This document shows positions 27,501-34,864 of a DNA stretch of 64,000 bases, piece after piece. Under the pieces are notes generated by a model that worked only from the letters and a program-made list of their open reading frames with translations, had not been told where the DNA came from and did not search any database. The position numbers and the translations under genes are program-made. The first letter of the stretch is position 1; every line of letters starts with the position of its first letter. Origin of the DNA: Debaryomyces hansenii CBS767 (taxonomy: Eukaryota > Ascomycota > Pichiomycetes > Serinales > Debaryomycetaceae); assembly GCF_000006445.2 (NCBI RefSeq), contig NC_006047.2:1240001-1304000 (forward strand). The letters run 5' to 3'.

Positions 27501-30500
27501 AAATCCCTCATATAAGGACCTTCTTAAACCATAAATAGAGACAATATCACGCACATAAATCAAAGTTCTTGTCAACGTACGGATACTGAAATGTGGTTTT
27601 TGATTTGCACCATCGACAATTTTATTAGATTCTGCTAATCTTTTCGCTTCCAAATATAATTCTGCTATATCGTTACCAACCCATTCATCGCCAACTGCGT
27701 ATCTGTTGATGTACTTATCAATAATCGATAATAAATCTTGAATATCTCTATCCGGCGAGTGGACATAAATCTCCGAAAATTTTGAACGAATACTCAAAGG
27801 TAAATCTTTTTTACCAACATCTGTAGATGGATTCATACAACCAAATATTCTGAAATCCTCGTGAGCTTTAATTGATTCGACATCACCTCTTTCCGTCAAC
27901 AAAATAGACCTTTGCTCTAAGGATTCTGACAATAAGTCAGCAATACTTTCCAATGTATCAGAGGAAGCTAAATTAATCTCATCCAACAACAACCAATCAC
28001 CATTTCTAACCGCTTGAACTAATGAGCCTTCAACAAAATTAAAAACGAAAGAATTCTCGAGAGAAGAGGACTGAATTTCAAAGTCCTTAATCTTCACTTC
28101 AAGCTCAAACCATTTATCTAATAAAATTGACTTTTCGTGAGATCTCAACTTACGCTTTTTCTTTGGGCCACCAGCTTCTTCATCCGAATCATTTTCAGAT
28201 TTAGCAAGTAAGTCTTTTGCCATCCTGAGAGCTTCAAACCAGAGTCTAATAACATTTTTCCATTGGCTTTTATTGAAACATTTGGATAATATTTGAGAGA
28301 ATTTCTCATTCTTCTTTTTGGAAAATGTAGCAATAAATAAATTTTCAAAGATTTCTTGTAATGGTATGGCTACAGTTTTGGTATTAACTGGTTTATAGCC
28401 ACCTAATAAATCACCTGCTTCCGTTTGCTGAGAAACATTTATAACAGTTAATTTCTTGTTCATCATTTTAGCAACTTCTTGAACAACTGTTGTTTTACCA
28501 GTACCTGTTTCACCAACTAGTAACACAGGTTCAACCATTTGTATTGAAACACCAATTTGTTCCATTAATTTCAACGAATGATTTGTTTTCGCAAACGATG
28601 AGTTATTACCTCCCTTCCTGTTTACGAATAATGCTTTATCTGCCAACGATTTTTCCAAAGTAGCTCTTCCAATTTTAAGTTTTTCATCATCATTAATTAA
28701 ATCAGGAGTATGCTTACTTAAAAACAAATTAATTCTTGACGTAGGAATTTCCAAGGTTTCACCAATTGCATTTATCAATGGTACTAATGCACTATACTCT
28801 GTTACTGCACTACCGAAACAGTCGACAGCTTCAGCAAATATATTATCATATACTGAAGATTCTAATAATTGGCTTGGGTTGTCAATACCTTCATTCTTAA
28901 GCATTCTATTACATCTTTCACAAAACTTCATTAAATCTCTAAAGGATATATTCCTTGGATGTGAGCCTTTGTTCAATGAAATAAACGAACTTAACGAATA
29001 TATCCTAAGAATTTCATTGTAACACCTGATAAACGGCACTATAAAGTTCTTCAAAAGCGGAAATTTAGTTACAAGAATATTTCTCAAATCAATTTCTGTC
29101 GGAACAGCAACCTTGATTAGTTCCCACAACCTTAAACCTATTAAATCCGGTATAGTATCTTTCGACGAATCGTCAGATATTCTTATAGTTGAAATTAATT
29201 GAAAGCCATTCTTGGCTTTAATTATTTCGCCTCTGGAAGGAATTGTTAATTCTCTCTTCTCCAATAATGTTAGTAAAACCGACAATACTTCGGTTGGAGC
29301 TTTATCAATATCTTCAATTAAAACCCATTTACCTTCTTGAACCGCAGTTGTTAAAACACCAGATCTCCATTGGAAGGTACCTGGTTTTTCTCCAGAAGTA
29401 TAAGTACCTAACAATAACTTAGCATCAGTTTGTTCACCTAAGTGGATTTTAACAATTGAATCCTCATACGACATATATTGCGCAACTTGATTAATAAGAT
29501 AAGTTTTACCAGCACCACTTCTACCGTAGAGCATAACAGATTTATTATTTTGAATATTATGAGCTAATTGTCTTAATACGTGAATTGAGTTTTCGGTTGG
29601 AACGAGATCTGTTGGCTTTAACTTATTTTGACATGTTTTTTCATCTTTGCTAATTAAATTTGGGACTAATATACCACAAATAGACGTAACTAGTGGATTT
29701 AAATCTTTTGGTTCCACAGCAAGAAATTTATCTGACTTGCCAGAATCAACATCTTTTGGCAACTTCGTAAAATTCGACAATCTTTTAGCTTCGATCAAAT
29801 GCAAAAACCTATAATCAATAGACGGGTCTGATTCATAAGAGCCTTTTAAGGAATCTTCAAGCCCAATATGGCTATTTAACATTTCAATTTGCGATTTTTC
29901 AGAAGCATTCAAATATCTGCACAAAATTTGGACAGCTAGGTACTTGGAGACATTATACTGGGTATCTTCAATTTTCATGATCGCATATAATGCCTTTGGC
30001 ATAATATATTGTTTAAATCTTCCAATATTCCAATAAGTTAATCTATAAAATGCTAGCAAGATATGCTCTAATTCTTCGTGATGTACGGTTGGTATAGATG
30101 TATTGGAAATATTAATCAAACTCGAAAAGAAATCGACCTTAGTTATAAAGTATTCAATCAAATTCAAAGACTCATTGCATAATCCAATCAATCTGGATAA
30201 TGCAGAAAGTATAACTGAACCTGAAATTTGATTAGTTTCACCATTCATATGAACTCTATTATATTCAAATTCAACATTTGTAGGGTTACTAATCCATCTT
30301 GACATTAAATCAAGAAAAATTGGTTCAAATGAGTAAAATACTGGAATTGTAGTAGATGGATGCAATGCAAATAATGATAAGTTATTTAAATTTTCATTAA
30401 TAGTTAATGTCTTGTCAAGTTTAATGATTTTTGGAATATTCTTCAATGAATTATGATCTTTAAAAATCTGGTACAACGACTCAGATTTTTGTATATTTAC

Positions 30501-30527
30501 AACTATATTATTATTCATATTGACCAT
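15528..30527 (-). CDS. MDN1: Midasin, dynein-like AAA ATPase of 60S ribosome assembly
   Basis: 4999 aa in one uninterrupted 15-kb frame, the full size of Mdn1/Rea1. Six AAA modules with Walker A sites are visible near residues 336 (GRSGAGKT), 672 (GETGTGKT), 1109 (GPTSAGKT), 1399 (GETGCGKT), 1779 (GSPGVGKT) and 2091 (GPTNSGKT). A long helical linker follows, then an extremely Asp/Glu-rich region (~4130-4710, with a pure Glu run), and a C-terminal MIDAS domain with the DxSxS motif DDSKS near residue 4800. Role: ATP-driven removal of assembly factors (Ytm1, Rsa4) from pre-60S particles in nucleolus and nucleoplasm. A perfect PAC element lies 110-120 bp upstream of the ATG at 30527, as expected for a ribosome-biogenesis gene. 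Confidence 0.98.
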   Translation of the reverse strand: MVNMNNNIVVNIQKSESLYQIFKDHNSLKNIPKIIKLDKTLTINENLNNLSLFALHPSTTIPVFYSFEPIFLDLMSRWISNPTNVEFEYNRVHMNGETNQISGSVILSALSRLIGLCNESLNLIEYFITKVDFFSSLINISNTSIPTVHHEELEHILLAFYRLTYWNIGRFKQYIMPKALYAIMKIEDTQYNVSKYLAVQILCRYLNASEKSQIEMLNSHIGLEDSLKGSYESDPSIDYRFLHLIEAKRLSNFTKLPKDVDSGKSDKFLAVEPKDLNPLVTSICGILVPNLISKDEKTCQNKLKPTDLVPTENSIHVLRQLAHNIQNNKSVMLYGRSGAGKTYLINQVAQYMSYEDSIVKIHLGEQTDAKLLLGTYTSGEKPGTFQWRSGVLTTAVQEGKWVLIEDIDKAPTEVLSVLLTLLEKRELTIPSRGEIIKAKNGFQLISTIRISDDSSKDTIPDLIGLRLWELIKVAVPTEIDLRNILVTKFPLLKNFIVPFIRCYNEILRIYSLSSFISLNKGSHPRNISFRDLMKFCERCNRMLKNEGIDNPSQLLESSVYDNIFAEAVDCFGSAVTEYSALVPLINAIGETLEIPTSRINLFLSKHTPDLINDDEKLKIGRATLEKSLADKALFVNRKGGNNSSFAKTNHSLKLMEQIGVSIQMVEPVLLVGETGTGKTTVVQEVAKMMNKKLTVINVSQQTEAGDLLGGYKPVNTKTVAIPLQEIFENLFIATFSKKKNEKFSQILSKCFNKSQWKNVIRLWFEALRMAKDLLAKSENDSDEEAGGPKKKRKLRSHEKSILLDKWFELEVKIKDFEIQSSSLENSFVFNFVEGSLVQAVRNGDWLLLDEINLASSDTLESIADLLSESLEQRSILLTERGDVESIKAHEDFRIFGCMNPSTDVGKKDLPLSIRSKFSEIYVHSPDRDIQDLLSIIDKYINRYAVGDEWVGNDIAELYLEAKRLAESNKIVDGANQKPHFSIRTLTRTLIYVRDIVSIYGLRRSLYEGFCMAFLTLLDVKSEEILKPIIVKYTIGKLKNAKSVMSQCPPPPANNSDDYVQFRHYWMKRGPGEPLEQPDYIITPFVEKNLLNLVRATAGRRFPVLVQGPTSAGKTSMIKYLANITGHKFVRINNHEHTDLQEYLGTFVSDSTGKLIFREGVLVEALRKGHWIVLDELNLAPTDVLEALNRLLDDNRELFIPETQEIVHPHPDFMIFATQNPPGLYGGRKMLSRAFRNRFLELHFDDIPQDELEIILRDRCKIAPTYGKKIVEVYRQLSFQRQSTRLFEQKNSFATLRDLFRWALRDAVGYEELAANGYMLLAERVRKADQKRVVKETIENVMKVKLDMDSYYEKLENKALMNVSSSIVWTKAMRRLAVLVFTSMKYNEPLLLVGETGCGKTTVCQIITEFLRKELITVNAHQNTETGDLLGAQRPVRNRFETQSTLFNNLINLFETLGVEITLEDSKLDDLIKKYNSIASFENVDPELISAIEEGKRNSVALFEWNDGPLIHAMKDGNIFLLDEISLADDSVLERLNSVLEPERSILLAEKGVDDAFITAHEGFEFLATMNPGGDYGKKELSPALRNRFTEIWVPSMDDFNDVRQIVSSKLNHRAKDLCEPLVQFSEWYGKKFGAGQTNSGVISLRDILAWVQFINSCADEVSTEAALLHGASMVFIDALGTNNTAYLAENEMRLKDQKLECVQKLSEFCQSDLLKYYTDHFTVDLRHDMLSFGLFSIPRVEGSRASDSFNLHAPTTAANAMRVVRAMQVHKPILLEGSPGVGKTSLVSALAKATGNSLIRINLSEQTDLVDLFGSDAPAEGGKAGEFTWRDAPFLRAMQKGEWVLLDEMNLASQSVLEGLNACLDHRGEAYIPELDKSFTCHPDFVVFAAQNPQYQGGGRKGLPKSFVNRFTVVYVDVLKSEDLNMISQHLFPNIDGDTCSKIIRFMSELEREVVVKRMWGSSGGPWEFNLRDTLRWLELFSSKNICGDLTPGDFLNMIVCERFRSKDDRMRARTLFESIFGQKPNRDNLYSIGDDFVQVGSAIIERKQTVQHLTGSKLIPLQCNFPFIESAIHSINQNLPLILAGPTNSGKTELIRFIADIVGAKIDEFAMNSDVDSMDILGGYEQVDLTRAIVALTNKVRNLLVDLAIVNLCSEHTEPTVLLQALELINYIDIKEINIANYNEFHSFLKSYLSFYSNDDLMAIYKESQDLQKKTKENKSVKFEWFDGLLVKAVEKGNWLILDNANLCSPSVLDRLNSLLETNGTLIINECSSEDGKPRTITPHPNFRLFLTMDPKHGELSRAMRNRGIELYMDSIKERISKFDSSCLGFPVTEKSEKDLEEKMKNLEVNEVAFKPSMAFIAANLSTIRPYALLNDIFDRYNQESKNEIINVILGIIPFICLQELEAWRDSICSSAEFDSQHKSFSNDLIVRLKFLEEEGILTSLSSMYYPVQNMINGVNENVKNFVNYQSLNPLVNYYVHNFIAEEALFFDSPEPTFLFETVSGILESSSSLNHLEEKSMHGKISDLSYIERSAAFQLGRNIKKVPRLDIYRLVKSVNEFILKAFKSGAKDMVFSSERLYRALFDLHVIWKSLLDTASEQDESKLRVFKDLILSWIENYSTDPFIVNFVEELKASVDAFGEALVLKSGFSMAKIWEQFRMSYPLTENTWNNAEILFGLAKEFDIVAQEQLNDTNAAVSNLRTAILGLYQDIVLNNITDDDFSMIADDLKSGISKLKDMSNAFIYKRHNEFKYEFSLLSNFVECSSSNGDDNTELLSLATLSGRSTFSLLRSSHSDIFNPYPSVFDSLWTIKNGKCHSLVPGLFSYEIISSSLSKSQKFSSFPGKNLQQNLQDIKIFTDSIVNNSRSILKDQSALFSGLLISWFAKIIEAHIMSFDPDDREVVTNLVKESFTKESIEPLIDIIQRSDNKEFIDVCERFMFPSLFLAISAHTLQILGKAWILFSCGAIQLYVPSSAYDPAIREHVIYKKFMEQQASAQDMVLAWESAREVLYGDSEIHAETVMPILDLSKGPKKPRVFRRTGLIDRLFEEWKAFMDSTINVDPVMNLLSSAEELVEASGKMIDIFHNNSSQFLLRLDQNFLIYSDLNDILRGYVYGLKFGFDLLSMGIENSKTMFEFSDVWPINVSELADSSKVLETFPAAKEFCKSLGADSIASEHIMLFFIRVCFAHKNHTSNNSLDSIVQQAFQSLYYRWSLRRMKAEEESSLQSSLYKYSDPSTDIEDDFKSLFPDHEEVMNVEIDSSSKNDSFEEVYVNIGKIYVDAFLSRQQDDMPTLVNQGSELCELLANYKEGFKSQSNNSPILSALITRLTSSFNELTSNNFEVDFYRGNIPSEFKKAMSIVSSVHMFTLKLLEQWPEHATLQNIARACDEFLAFPMHCPISRLLQKIEQIYTYISEWEKYAHSQVSLKSNFDELTQLIVSWRKLELSAWKSLLKNEDELAERSIGKWWFHLFETIIIPNFSNQQKEDMPVVKLLAALNVFMSQTTYGEFIPRLNLIRAFTNHIGVISPKEVIHDALANLVTFYEQFVSSIEENISNGKKKLEKDISEVILLASWKDVNIDALKQSARRSHNNLYKIVRKYRALLATSVSGIIEQGIPETQKVLIVSTDIPSVRGHVFDSNIVTSSCQEISSWNERPRRLQNITMIDKNMDIYVSRIINEELPSFYEYAKELIEEMERLRKETPKELKDDNKKLIAALKTQKRKLLSDTLRELRRIGLKTSLRADIHKIQSTVNAILVNSKSFESSMLEGCDKHYFRVLDIIPRLKAAVSNVAEDVPQVDADKGLAAAENLVFSLITIREPLFEFATSVSTMDELYTSFEYLTNSEDFKDTLARTTILASTKLNLFEIENILFWLPKLLDYALHVIHSSFKFSDSISTEIYYKAKANINELLSQLSGIDKNVTKQENIEFIEKFRIFYQNLIEDLNSWKVATNKLFFVSDTILAWIEARKYQPFVNSSTSITEVRTLEDIERAFRELSTFILLTVQKVTESQSESISENDDNWLILTQLRMMKYIKSMHSNRMIQKMQQCFNIISKVEHNSETSRLTSALASFTLPLIRHYYKLALTILDKTRSNYTSTSHATFILTSSLHTLATKGFCSPEPPSDQKENDNLQDGTGLGDGDGANNNSKDIEQDDDLTEDAQQPNEDNKDKDDKEDEDDNAVDMEGDMAGDLEEASDQEKDDAEDDEGDDEELDEEVDDIDDLDPNAIDEKMWDEEAKEDNKEKDSDKMPENSTNDDDNMEAKEDEEKGSDDKNKNDETKSNDQEENEDNSEDENNDEEGDDKDVGEQDDEVQNKENEQLEEHVPESEVLDLPEDMNLDSGDEEKEENEDEGDDFEDKMDIDLDDEKNEVKDEDQDKIPEEDHKTNENEDGEEDEEEEEEEEEEENDDENGENDQNNDVSEEPNEEGFDSDEDVAKDKGNEEEDEEDKETGGNDKDLNQETAEGVDGADDDAANEDMDMESAVKQESGEKGDGSDNQVIEENDDIGATGGASADSNQQDMEKEDKNTPDDARDMAKESLKQLGDSLKEFHRRRQEIKESSIEEKQDTNQSANERPDEFQHVDGDNADFDTQALGAADKDQTQAIDEENAIDDDEEVANEEKQEVKEEAEEIKEEDKMDIDDNVEEIQDQKADPEADFEGKTKGIFMNEERLAEEDDLIINSELNDMESRLDEEMDIVNDKKYEENDDIPPIDIEDARELWKTSELATQELASGLCEQLRLILEPTLATKLRGDYKTGKRLNMKRIIPYIASDFRKDKIWLRRTKPSKRQYQIMIAVDDSKSMSESKSTELAFHSIALVSKALTQLESGGLSIVKFGESVKVVHPFDKPFNNQQTGSNIFLWFDFQQTKTDIKKLCTESLKIFETAKSTSNDDLWQLQIIISDGVCEDHDTIQRLVRKAREEKIMLVFVIVDGINSSESILDMSQVNYETDPSTGAMSLKVNKYLDTFPFEFFVVVRNINELPEMLSLVLRQYFTEVASI
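17313..17339. repeat. (CTC)9 trinucleotide repeat inside MDN1
   Basis: Nine CTC units on the plus strand, read as GAG (Glu) in MDN1, in the middle of the acidic region. The whole block 16350-18130 is low-complexity and gives long spurious open frames on both strands. Confidence 0.9.
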
Positions 30528-31013
30528 TTTAGGATTTCAATAAGATAATATAGATAATATTATTTTGTAATATAATCAGTATCGAAGCAGTTCTGGAGTA
30601 TTTACTAGTGGAAAAAAAAAGTCTACGAGGGTCGATGCGATGAGATTCTTTATATAAAGGATTGACTTAGTCTGCAAAATATATCATTGACTTGTTAGAA
30701 ATACATTCCTAATATTTCCACTCATACCACTTCTGACACTTGAAAAAGCATTAATTAATACTGAGAGAGGAATCTTATTGACTTGTTTTCCCTTGCAAGA
30801 CTTTTGCAAGAATTTTCTTTGCAAACCCAGTACTATTCTATTCTACAAAATAATACATGTCCTTAGCCCGCAAATCGTGTTATGTAGTTGGAGCAACTAA
30901 TGAAGGAAATGGATAATTCCATTCAGCATCATTAAATAGCATTCATATTAATAATAGCCCTTAATAGCGATATACAATTAAGGAGTGATTAATTAAAAAT
31001 TAAAAAAAATGGA
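30528..31013. other. Promoter region of MDN1, up to tRNA-Lys
   Basis: 486 bp upstream of MDN1. It carries the PAC element and a short cluster of TTGCAA motifs (30793-30799, 30804-30810 and about 30819). The part next to the tRNA contains the Pol III terminator. No ORF of note and no recognisable LTR. Confidence 0.5.
30637..30646. promoter_or_regulatory. PAC element upstream of MDN1
   Basis: GCGATGAGAT exactly matches the core of the polymerase A and C (PAC) element found upstream of ribosome-biogenesis genes (bound by Dot6/Tod6 in S. cerevisiae). It lies about 110-120 bp before the MDN1 ATG, a typical distance. Confidence 0.75.
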
Positions 31014-31114
31014 CTCCTCATCAGGGGCTCGAACCCTGGACATTTCGGTCGACTCTTTTGACGAAATCTTTAATCCTTAAAAGCCGAACGCTCTACCAAC
31101 TGAGCTAATAAGGA
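31014..31114 (-). tRNA. tRNA-Lys(UUU) with 28-nt intron
   Basis: On the minus strand the 5' end TCCTTATTAGCTCAGTTGGT and the 3' end GGTTCGAGCCCCTGATGAGGA form a cloverleaf with anticodon TTT. A 28-nt intron follows position 37; the mature length is 73 nt. S. cerevisiae tRNA-Lys(UUU) also has an intron here. A T8 run directly downstream on the minus strand serves as Pol III terminator. Confidence 0.96.
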
Positions 31115-31594
31115 TTGTCCTTGTCCAAATTAGGAGCAACAATCAATTACATATGTTTGTCCAATGCTTTCTAATTTTCAAGTTAATGATAAATTAATTT
31201 ATTCTTGTCAAAGAATATACTATAATGGAGTAATAAACGTATGCCTTTGGAACTTACCATAAATTAATGAATTTTAAATTTTTGCAATTAAATTAAGAAA
31301 TATGCATAAATTCTAGAAATTTACATATATGAAGTTAGACTAGAGTAAAATGACAGAGCTTAAATAAATTATAATAAAATTAAATTAATAATATATTTAT
31401 TTATTATGTTTACACATATACAAAGCACATATATAAACTTCATTAGCCTTTAGTTAGCATTTAGTAAAAAAAAAGATTTGTCTCGTTTTTGGGTGCAAAA
31501 AGAAAATCTATCTTATTTCTGTGGTTGATCTATTTTACAATTCATAATTAAATTATATCTACAAACTAAAAAGCAATATATATAACTCAGGACA
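31115..31594. other. Intergenic region upstream of the Ecm33-like gene
   Basis: 480 bp of very AT-rich DNA between tRNA-Lys and the Ecm33-like gene, with poly-A tracts (A9 near 31467) and TATA-like stretches such as ATATATAA. It should hold the promoter of the GPI-protein gene. No other feature recognised. Confidence 0.4.
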
Positions 31595-33012
31595 ATGTAT
31601 AGACTTCAAACGTATTTAATTGTTTCCTTTATCATTGGATTAGTTCTCAGTATTAGTATTGCAGAAGAAACTCAAACAATTTCGACTAACATTCCTTCAT
31701 TAAAAGGTAAGTAAAAATATTACAAGAACAGAAATATTGAATTATTCTAACAACGATAGCTATTAATGAAAAGCACCTAAAGGGATTTGATAATCCTTCT
31801 AATCTGTCAAATAGCGAAGATATCGAAGATTCATACGACAATCATAATCCTGATGAAAAGATTCCTGAGAAATGCTCTAAAGAAATTAACCATATCGAAA
31901 GTTCAGCAGATATGAATAATATTAGAGATTGCAAAATTATTACAGGAGATATTGTTATCAATGACTATAAGGAACCTATTATTGAGTTCGGTGATATTAT
32001 GAATATATTCGGAAATTTAGATATTCAACGTGCTTCAAGCTTGGTTAGAATTGAAGCAGACAATGTCCATAGAATCGGAAATAGGTTCATATTGAAAGAT
32101 TTAACTTCACTTAACTCAATTTCTTTCGCATCATTACGGTATGTCAAAATAGTTGATTGGAAAGTGTTACCCATATTGAATGTTGCCCACTTCGGGAATG
32201 CAATAAAAGAAACCGAGAGTGTAACTGTTTCTGATACCTCACTAGTTGAATTTCCTGGATTCTTATCTAATAAGTTAGAAATATTAGATATAAATAATAA
32301 TCGATATCTAGAATCTATTTATTCCAATGTTGAAAAAATTACTGGAAGATTGCACATAGCTGCCAACTCAAGAGATGTACGAGTTTCATTGCCAAAATTA
32401 CAGTCTGCTAAGAATGTAAGCATTCACGAGGTTTTAGATCTTGATTTAAATAATCTTGAAGAAATTGAGTCATCCATTAACTTTGTTAATAACCTTTTTA
32501 TCAATTTAAGTTTGCCCGTCCTTAAATCTATTGGGGGTACTTTGAGCTTATTGAAGAATGAAAATCTTGGTAAGGTTGAATTTCCAAATGTAACAGAAAT
32601 TGGGGGTGGATTAATGATCGTTAATAACACCAAAATTGATAAAATTAATTTTTACCCTAAACTAACAATTATAGGTGGAGCCATCGAATTAGTAGGTAAT
32701 ATTAAAGAGACAAACTTGAAGAATTTAAAATTAGTTAAAGGAAGTGCGAAAATAAAGTCCTCTGATAGTTCATTTGATTGCACTAAATGGACCAAAAGTG
32801 AACTTAGTTCAGTAATTAGAGGAGGTAAAATTGAATGTATTAATGCCAACAATGAAAGAATAACCGCCGATACTCCGACAGAAGGGGGAAATAACGACAC
32901 CGCAGATAATGACGAGCACAGCGTAAAACTAGCTTCGAAAGGTGTGAACTTAAATGCAACAAGGAATTTGAAATATATTTTACTTTTATTCATTTTGATG
33001 CTTATCAATTAA
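31595..33012 (+). CDS. Ecm33/Sps2-family GPI-anchored cell-wall protein, one intron
   Basis: Two exons: 31595-31706 and 31760-33012. The 53-nt intron starts GTAAGT, has a CTAAC branch element and ends ATAG; splicing keeps the frame and gives 454 aa. Exon 1 encodes a signal peptide (~1-23, hydrophobic core IVSFIIGLVLSISIA). The body has leucine-rich, receptor-L-like repeats (GNLDIQ, GRLHIA, GGTLSLL, GGLMIV, GGAIEL) typical of Ecm33, Pst1 and Sps2. The C-terminus is a GPI-attachment hydrophobic tail (YILLLFILMLIN). S. cerevisiae ECM33 also has an intron near its 5' end, which supports the model. Role by family: cell-wall integrity and mannoprotein organisation at the cell surface. Which paralogue (Ecm33, Ecm331 or a Sps2-like form) is unresolved. 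Confidence 0.85.
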
Positions 33013-33122
33013 ACAAGTTTATATTATGATCCATTGATTTAATTATTTGTCTTCACTACTAAGTATTTTGCTATATTCAACCAGACAAAGATTATATTCA
33101 CTCATTTTCAAGATCCCCGATG

Positions 33123-33926
33123 TTAGTCTTTATAGATATGTTCATTTACTATATAATTTTTAATATCAGGAGTCACCTTATAAACCCATTCCTTATTATC
33201 ATTAAGAATATTAGACCTTATACTAGAGGAACTTATCTTGCTTAATTCCAATGATTCATTGTGAGTTAAATAGATGTTAGAAGACCAGTGTTTGGGGATG
33301 TATTGTATATTACCCTTGGAAATAGAGTCCAAATAGTCAAATTGTTTCTCTAAGGATATAGAACCATCAGATCGAGTGAGACAGAAAAGATCTGAAGTTT
33401 CGAAAAATCCAGCCAACGCAGTTTCCAAGTTATCAGGGAGATAATATTTCGGATCTAAAATTCTAATCAAAGTATCATATCCAACTAAAAACGATAATCG
33501 TATATTAGACATTGAAAGCTGTTCATAATTCTTCATATAGGAACAAATGGCTTCTGATTTATCGACAAACTTAGCATGATTGGTTAGTCCCACTTTAACA
33601 TCTACCCTCAACGATTCATTGATATGGTCGGCTAATTTAAACATCATTTCAATCCTATGATCAAACGATGCCGGTTGAGGAGTTAATTTATCAGCATTAT
33701 TAACCGATAAGAGAAGTAAAACTATCTTACCATCTGATGGTGGCTCATTATAGTTATAAATTAGTGATTCTCTAACTAATGAATAATGTCCTAAATGCGG
33801 AGGATTAAATGATGAATCAAGCACACAAATACGTTTAGCTCTCTTTGTTAATACATTCGATGGAGTGCTGTAAATGATACTAAAAGCTGATCTACTACTT
33901 ATAAATTCTGTTAATAATTTTGACAT
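33123..33926 (-). CDS. POF1: Pof1-like nicotinamide-nucleotide adenylyltransferase family protein
   Basis: 267 aa. A nucleotidyltransferase Rossmann fold with the signature FNPPHLGH (HLGH at 44-47) and a C-terminal ISSSSIRSN matching the ISSTxxR motif of NMN adenylyltransferases. Length and the N-terminal segment KRICVLDSSFNPPHLGH fit the fungal Pof1 group (S. cerevisiae Pof1 is 258 aa) rather than Nma1/Nma2. Pof1 has been linked to NAD metabolism and ER protein quality control. ATG at 33926. Its stop faces the Ecm33-like gene across 110 bp. Confidence 0.8.
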   Translation of the reverse strand: MSKLLTEFISSRSAFSIIYSTPSNVLTKRAKRICVLDSSFNPPHLGHYSLVRESLIYNYNEPPSDGKIVLLLLSVNNADKLTPQPASFDHRIEMMFKLADHINESLRVDVKVGLTNHAKFVDKSEAICSYMKNYEQLSMSNIRLSFLVGYDTLIRILDPKYYLPDNLETALAGFFETSDLFCLTRSDGSISLEKQFDYLDSISKGNIQYIPKHWSSNIYLTHNESLELSKISSSSIRSNILNDNKEWVYKVTPDIKNYIVNEHIYKD

Positions 33927-34055
33927 AATTCATCAGATTAGATTAGTTGATAAATAATTCGGCGAGGTTCAAATTTAAACTAGGCTGATAATATCAAGAA
34001 TACGCTTATATTTAAAATTTTATTATACAATTTTCTTTCTAAAGCTATAGATCAT

Positions 34056-34581
34056 TCAAAGCTCATCATGTTTACTAGAGCCAGCAATATCAACTAACTC
34101 AGCAACAAAAACTGAATTCTGTTAGTACTCTAATATTAAAAATTAGATAAATAAAATTAGGTGTAAAATAAAACATACCAAGAGTTGCTTTTGCAGGAAT
34201 AGGACCAACACCTCTATCTCCATACGCTAAATGAGAAGGAATAGTCAATTTTCTTTTTTCACCAATACACATTCTAGTCAATCCTTGATCCCAACCTTGA
34301 ATAACCTGACCAATGCCCAACTGGAAGGAAATTGGCTGCCCTCTGGAATACGACGAATCAAAGACAGTTCCATCCTCTAATTTACCTTCATAGTGAACGC
34401 TAATAAGATCACCAGGCTTTGATTTAACTTTGCACTTGTCGTCAGGTACTGAAGTTAAGATTCCTATAATGTTAGTATACGTTCAAAGAACTAATATATT
34501 TGTATTCCACACACCAATCTGGAGTTCAGATGCAAAAGCAATTGCTGTAAGAAAGAGTAAAAAGAGAGATTTTAATAACAT
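34056..34581 (-). CDS. FPR2: ER-lumenal FKBP-type peptidyl-prolyl isomerase, three exons
   Basis: Exons (minus strand): 34581-34515, 34463-34179 and 34111-34056, giving 135 aa, the length of S. cerevisiae Fpr2. Intron 1 (51 nt) starts with GTGTGT, intron 2 (67 nt) with GTATGT; both have TACTAAC close to the 3' site. Exon 1 encodes a signal peptide ([17 protein letters not shown]) followed by SELQIGI. Exon 2 carries the FKBP core: [52 protein letters not shown]. Exon 3 encodes VFVAELVDI and ends HDEL, an ER-retrieval signal. Predicted role: prolyl isomerisation and chaperoning in the ER, FK506/rapamycin binding. The model uses splice signals not confirmed by RNA, but frame, length and homology all fit. 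Confidence 0.9.
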
Positions 34582-34864
34582 GGTTCCCTATAATGAAGAG
34601 AAAAGATCCTTTTACATATTTGGCAATATTGAAAAATTTAGTCGCAACGAAGCAGAAAATTGCTATCGTTTTATGTCAATAAAAGGACCTAAATCCCAAT
34701 ACGAATGGCAATCTACGAAAGCGAATCATATGATAATAATCTATTGTACAAGTATATAACTAACCAAACTAAATATTTTCAAAGTAATTTTATACAAAAT
34801 TTATACCCTTCGTAAATTAAACCCCATAAACCAAACACATAAAGCAAACAAATAGATAAAAATA

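Noticed and set aside
30860..31200. Possible solo LTR next to tRNA-Lys
   Set aside because: tRNA flanks often hold LTRs, but I found no TG...CA ends with a matching target duplication.
34430..34759. 109-codon plus-strand frame
   Set aside because: It is antisense to exon 1, intron 1 and part of exon 2 of the FPR2 model, which is supported by homology and splice signals.
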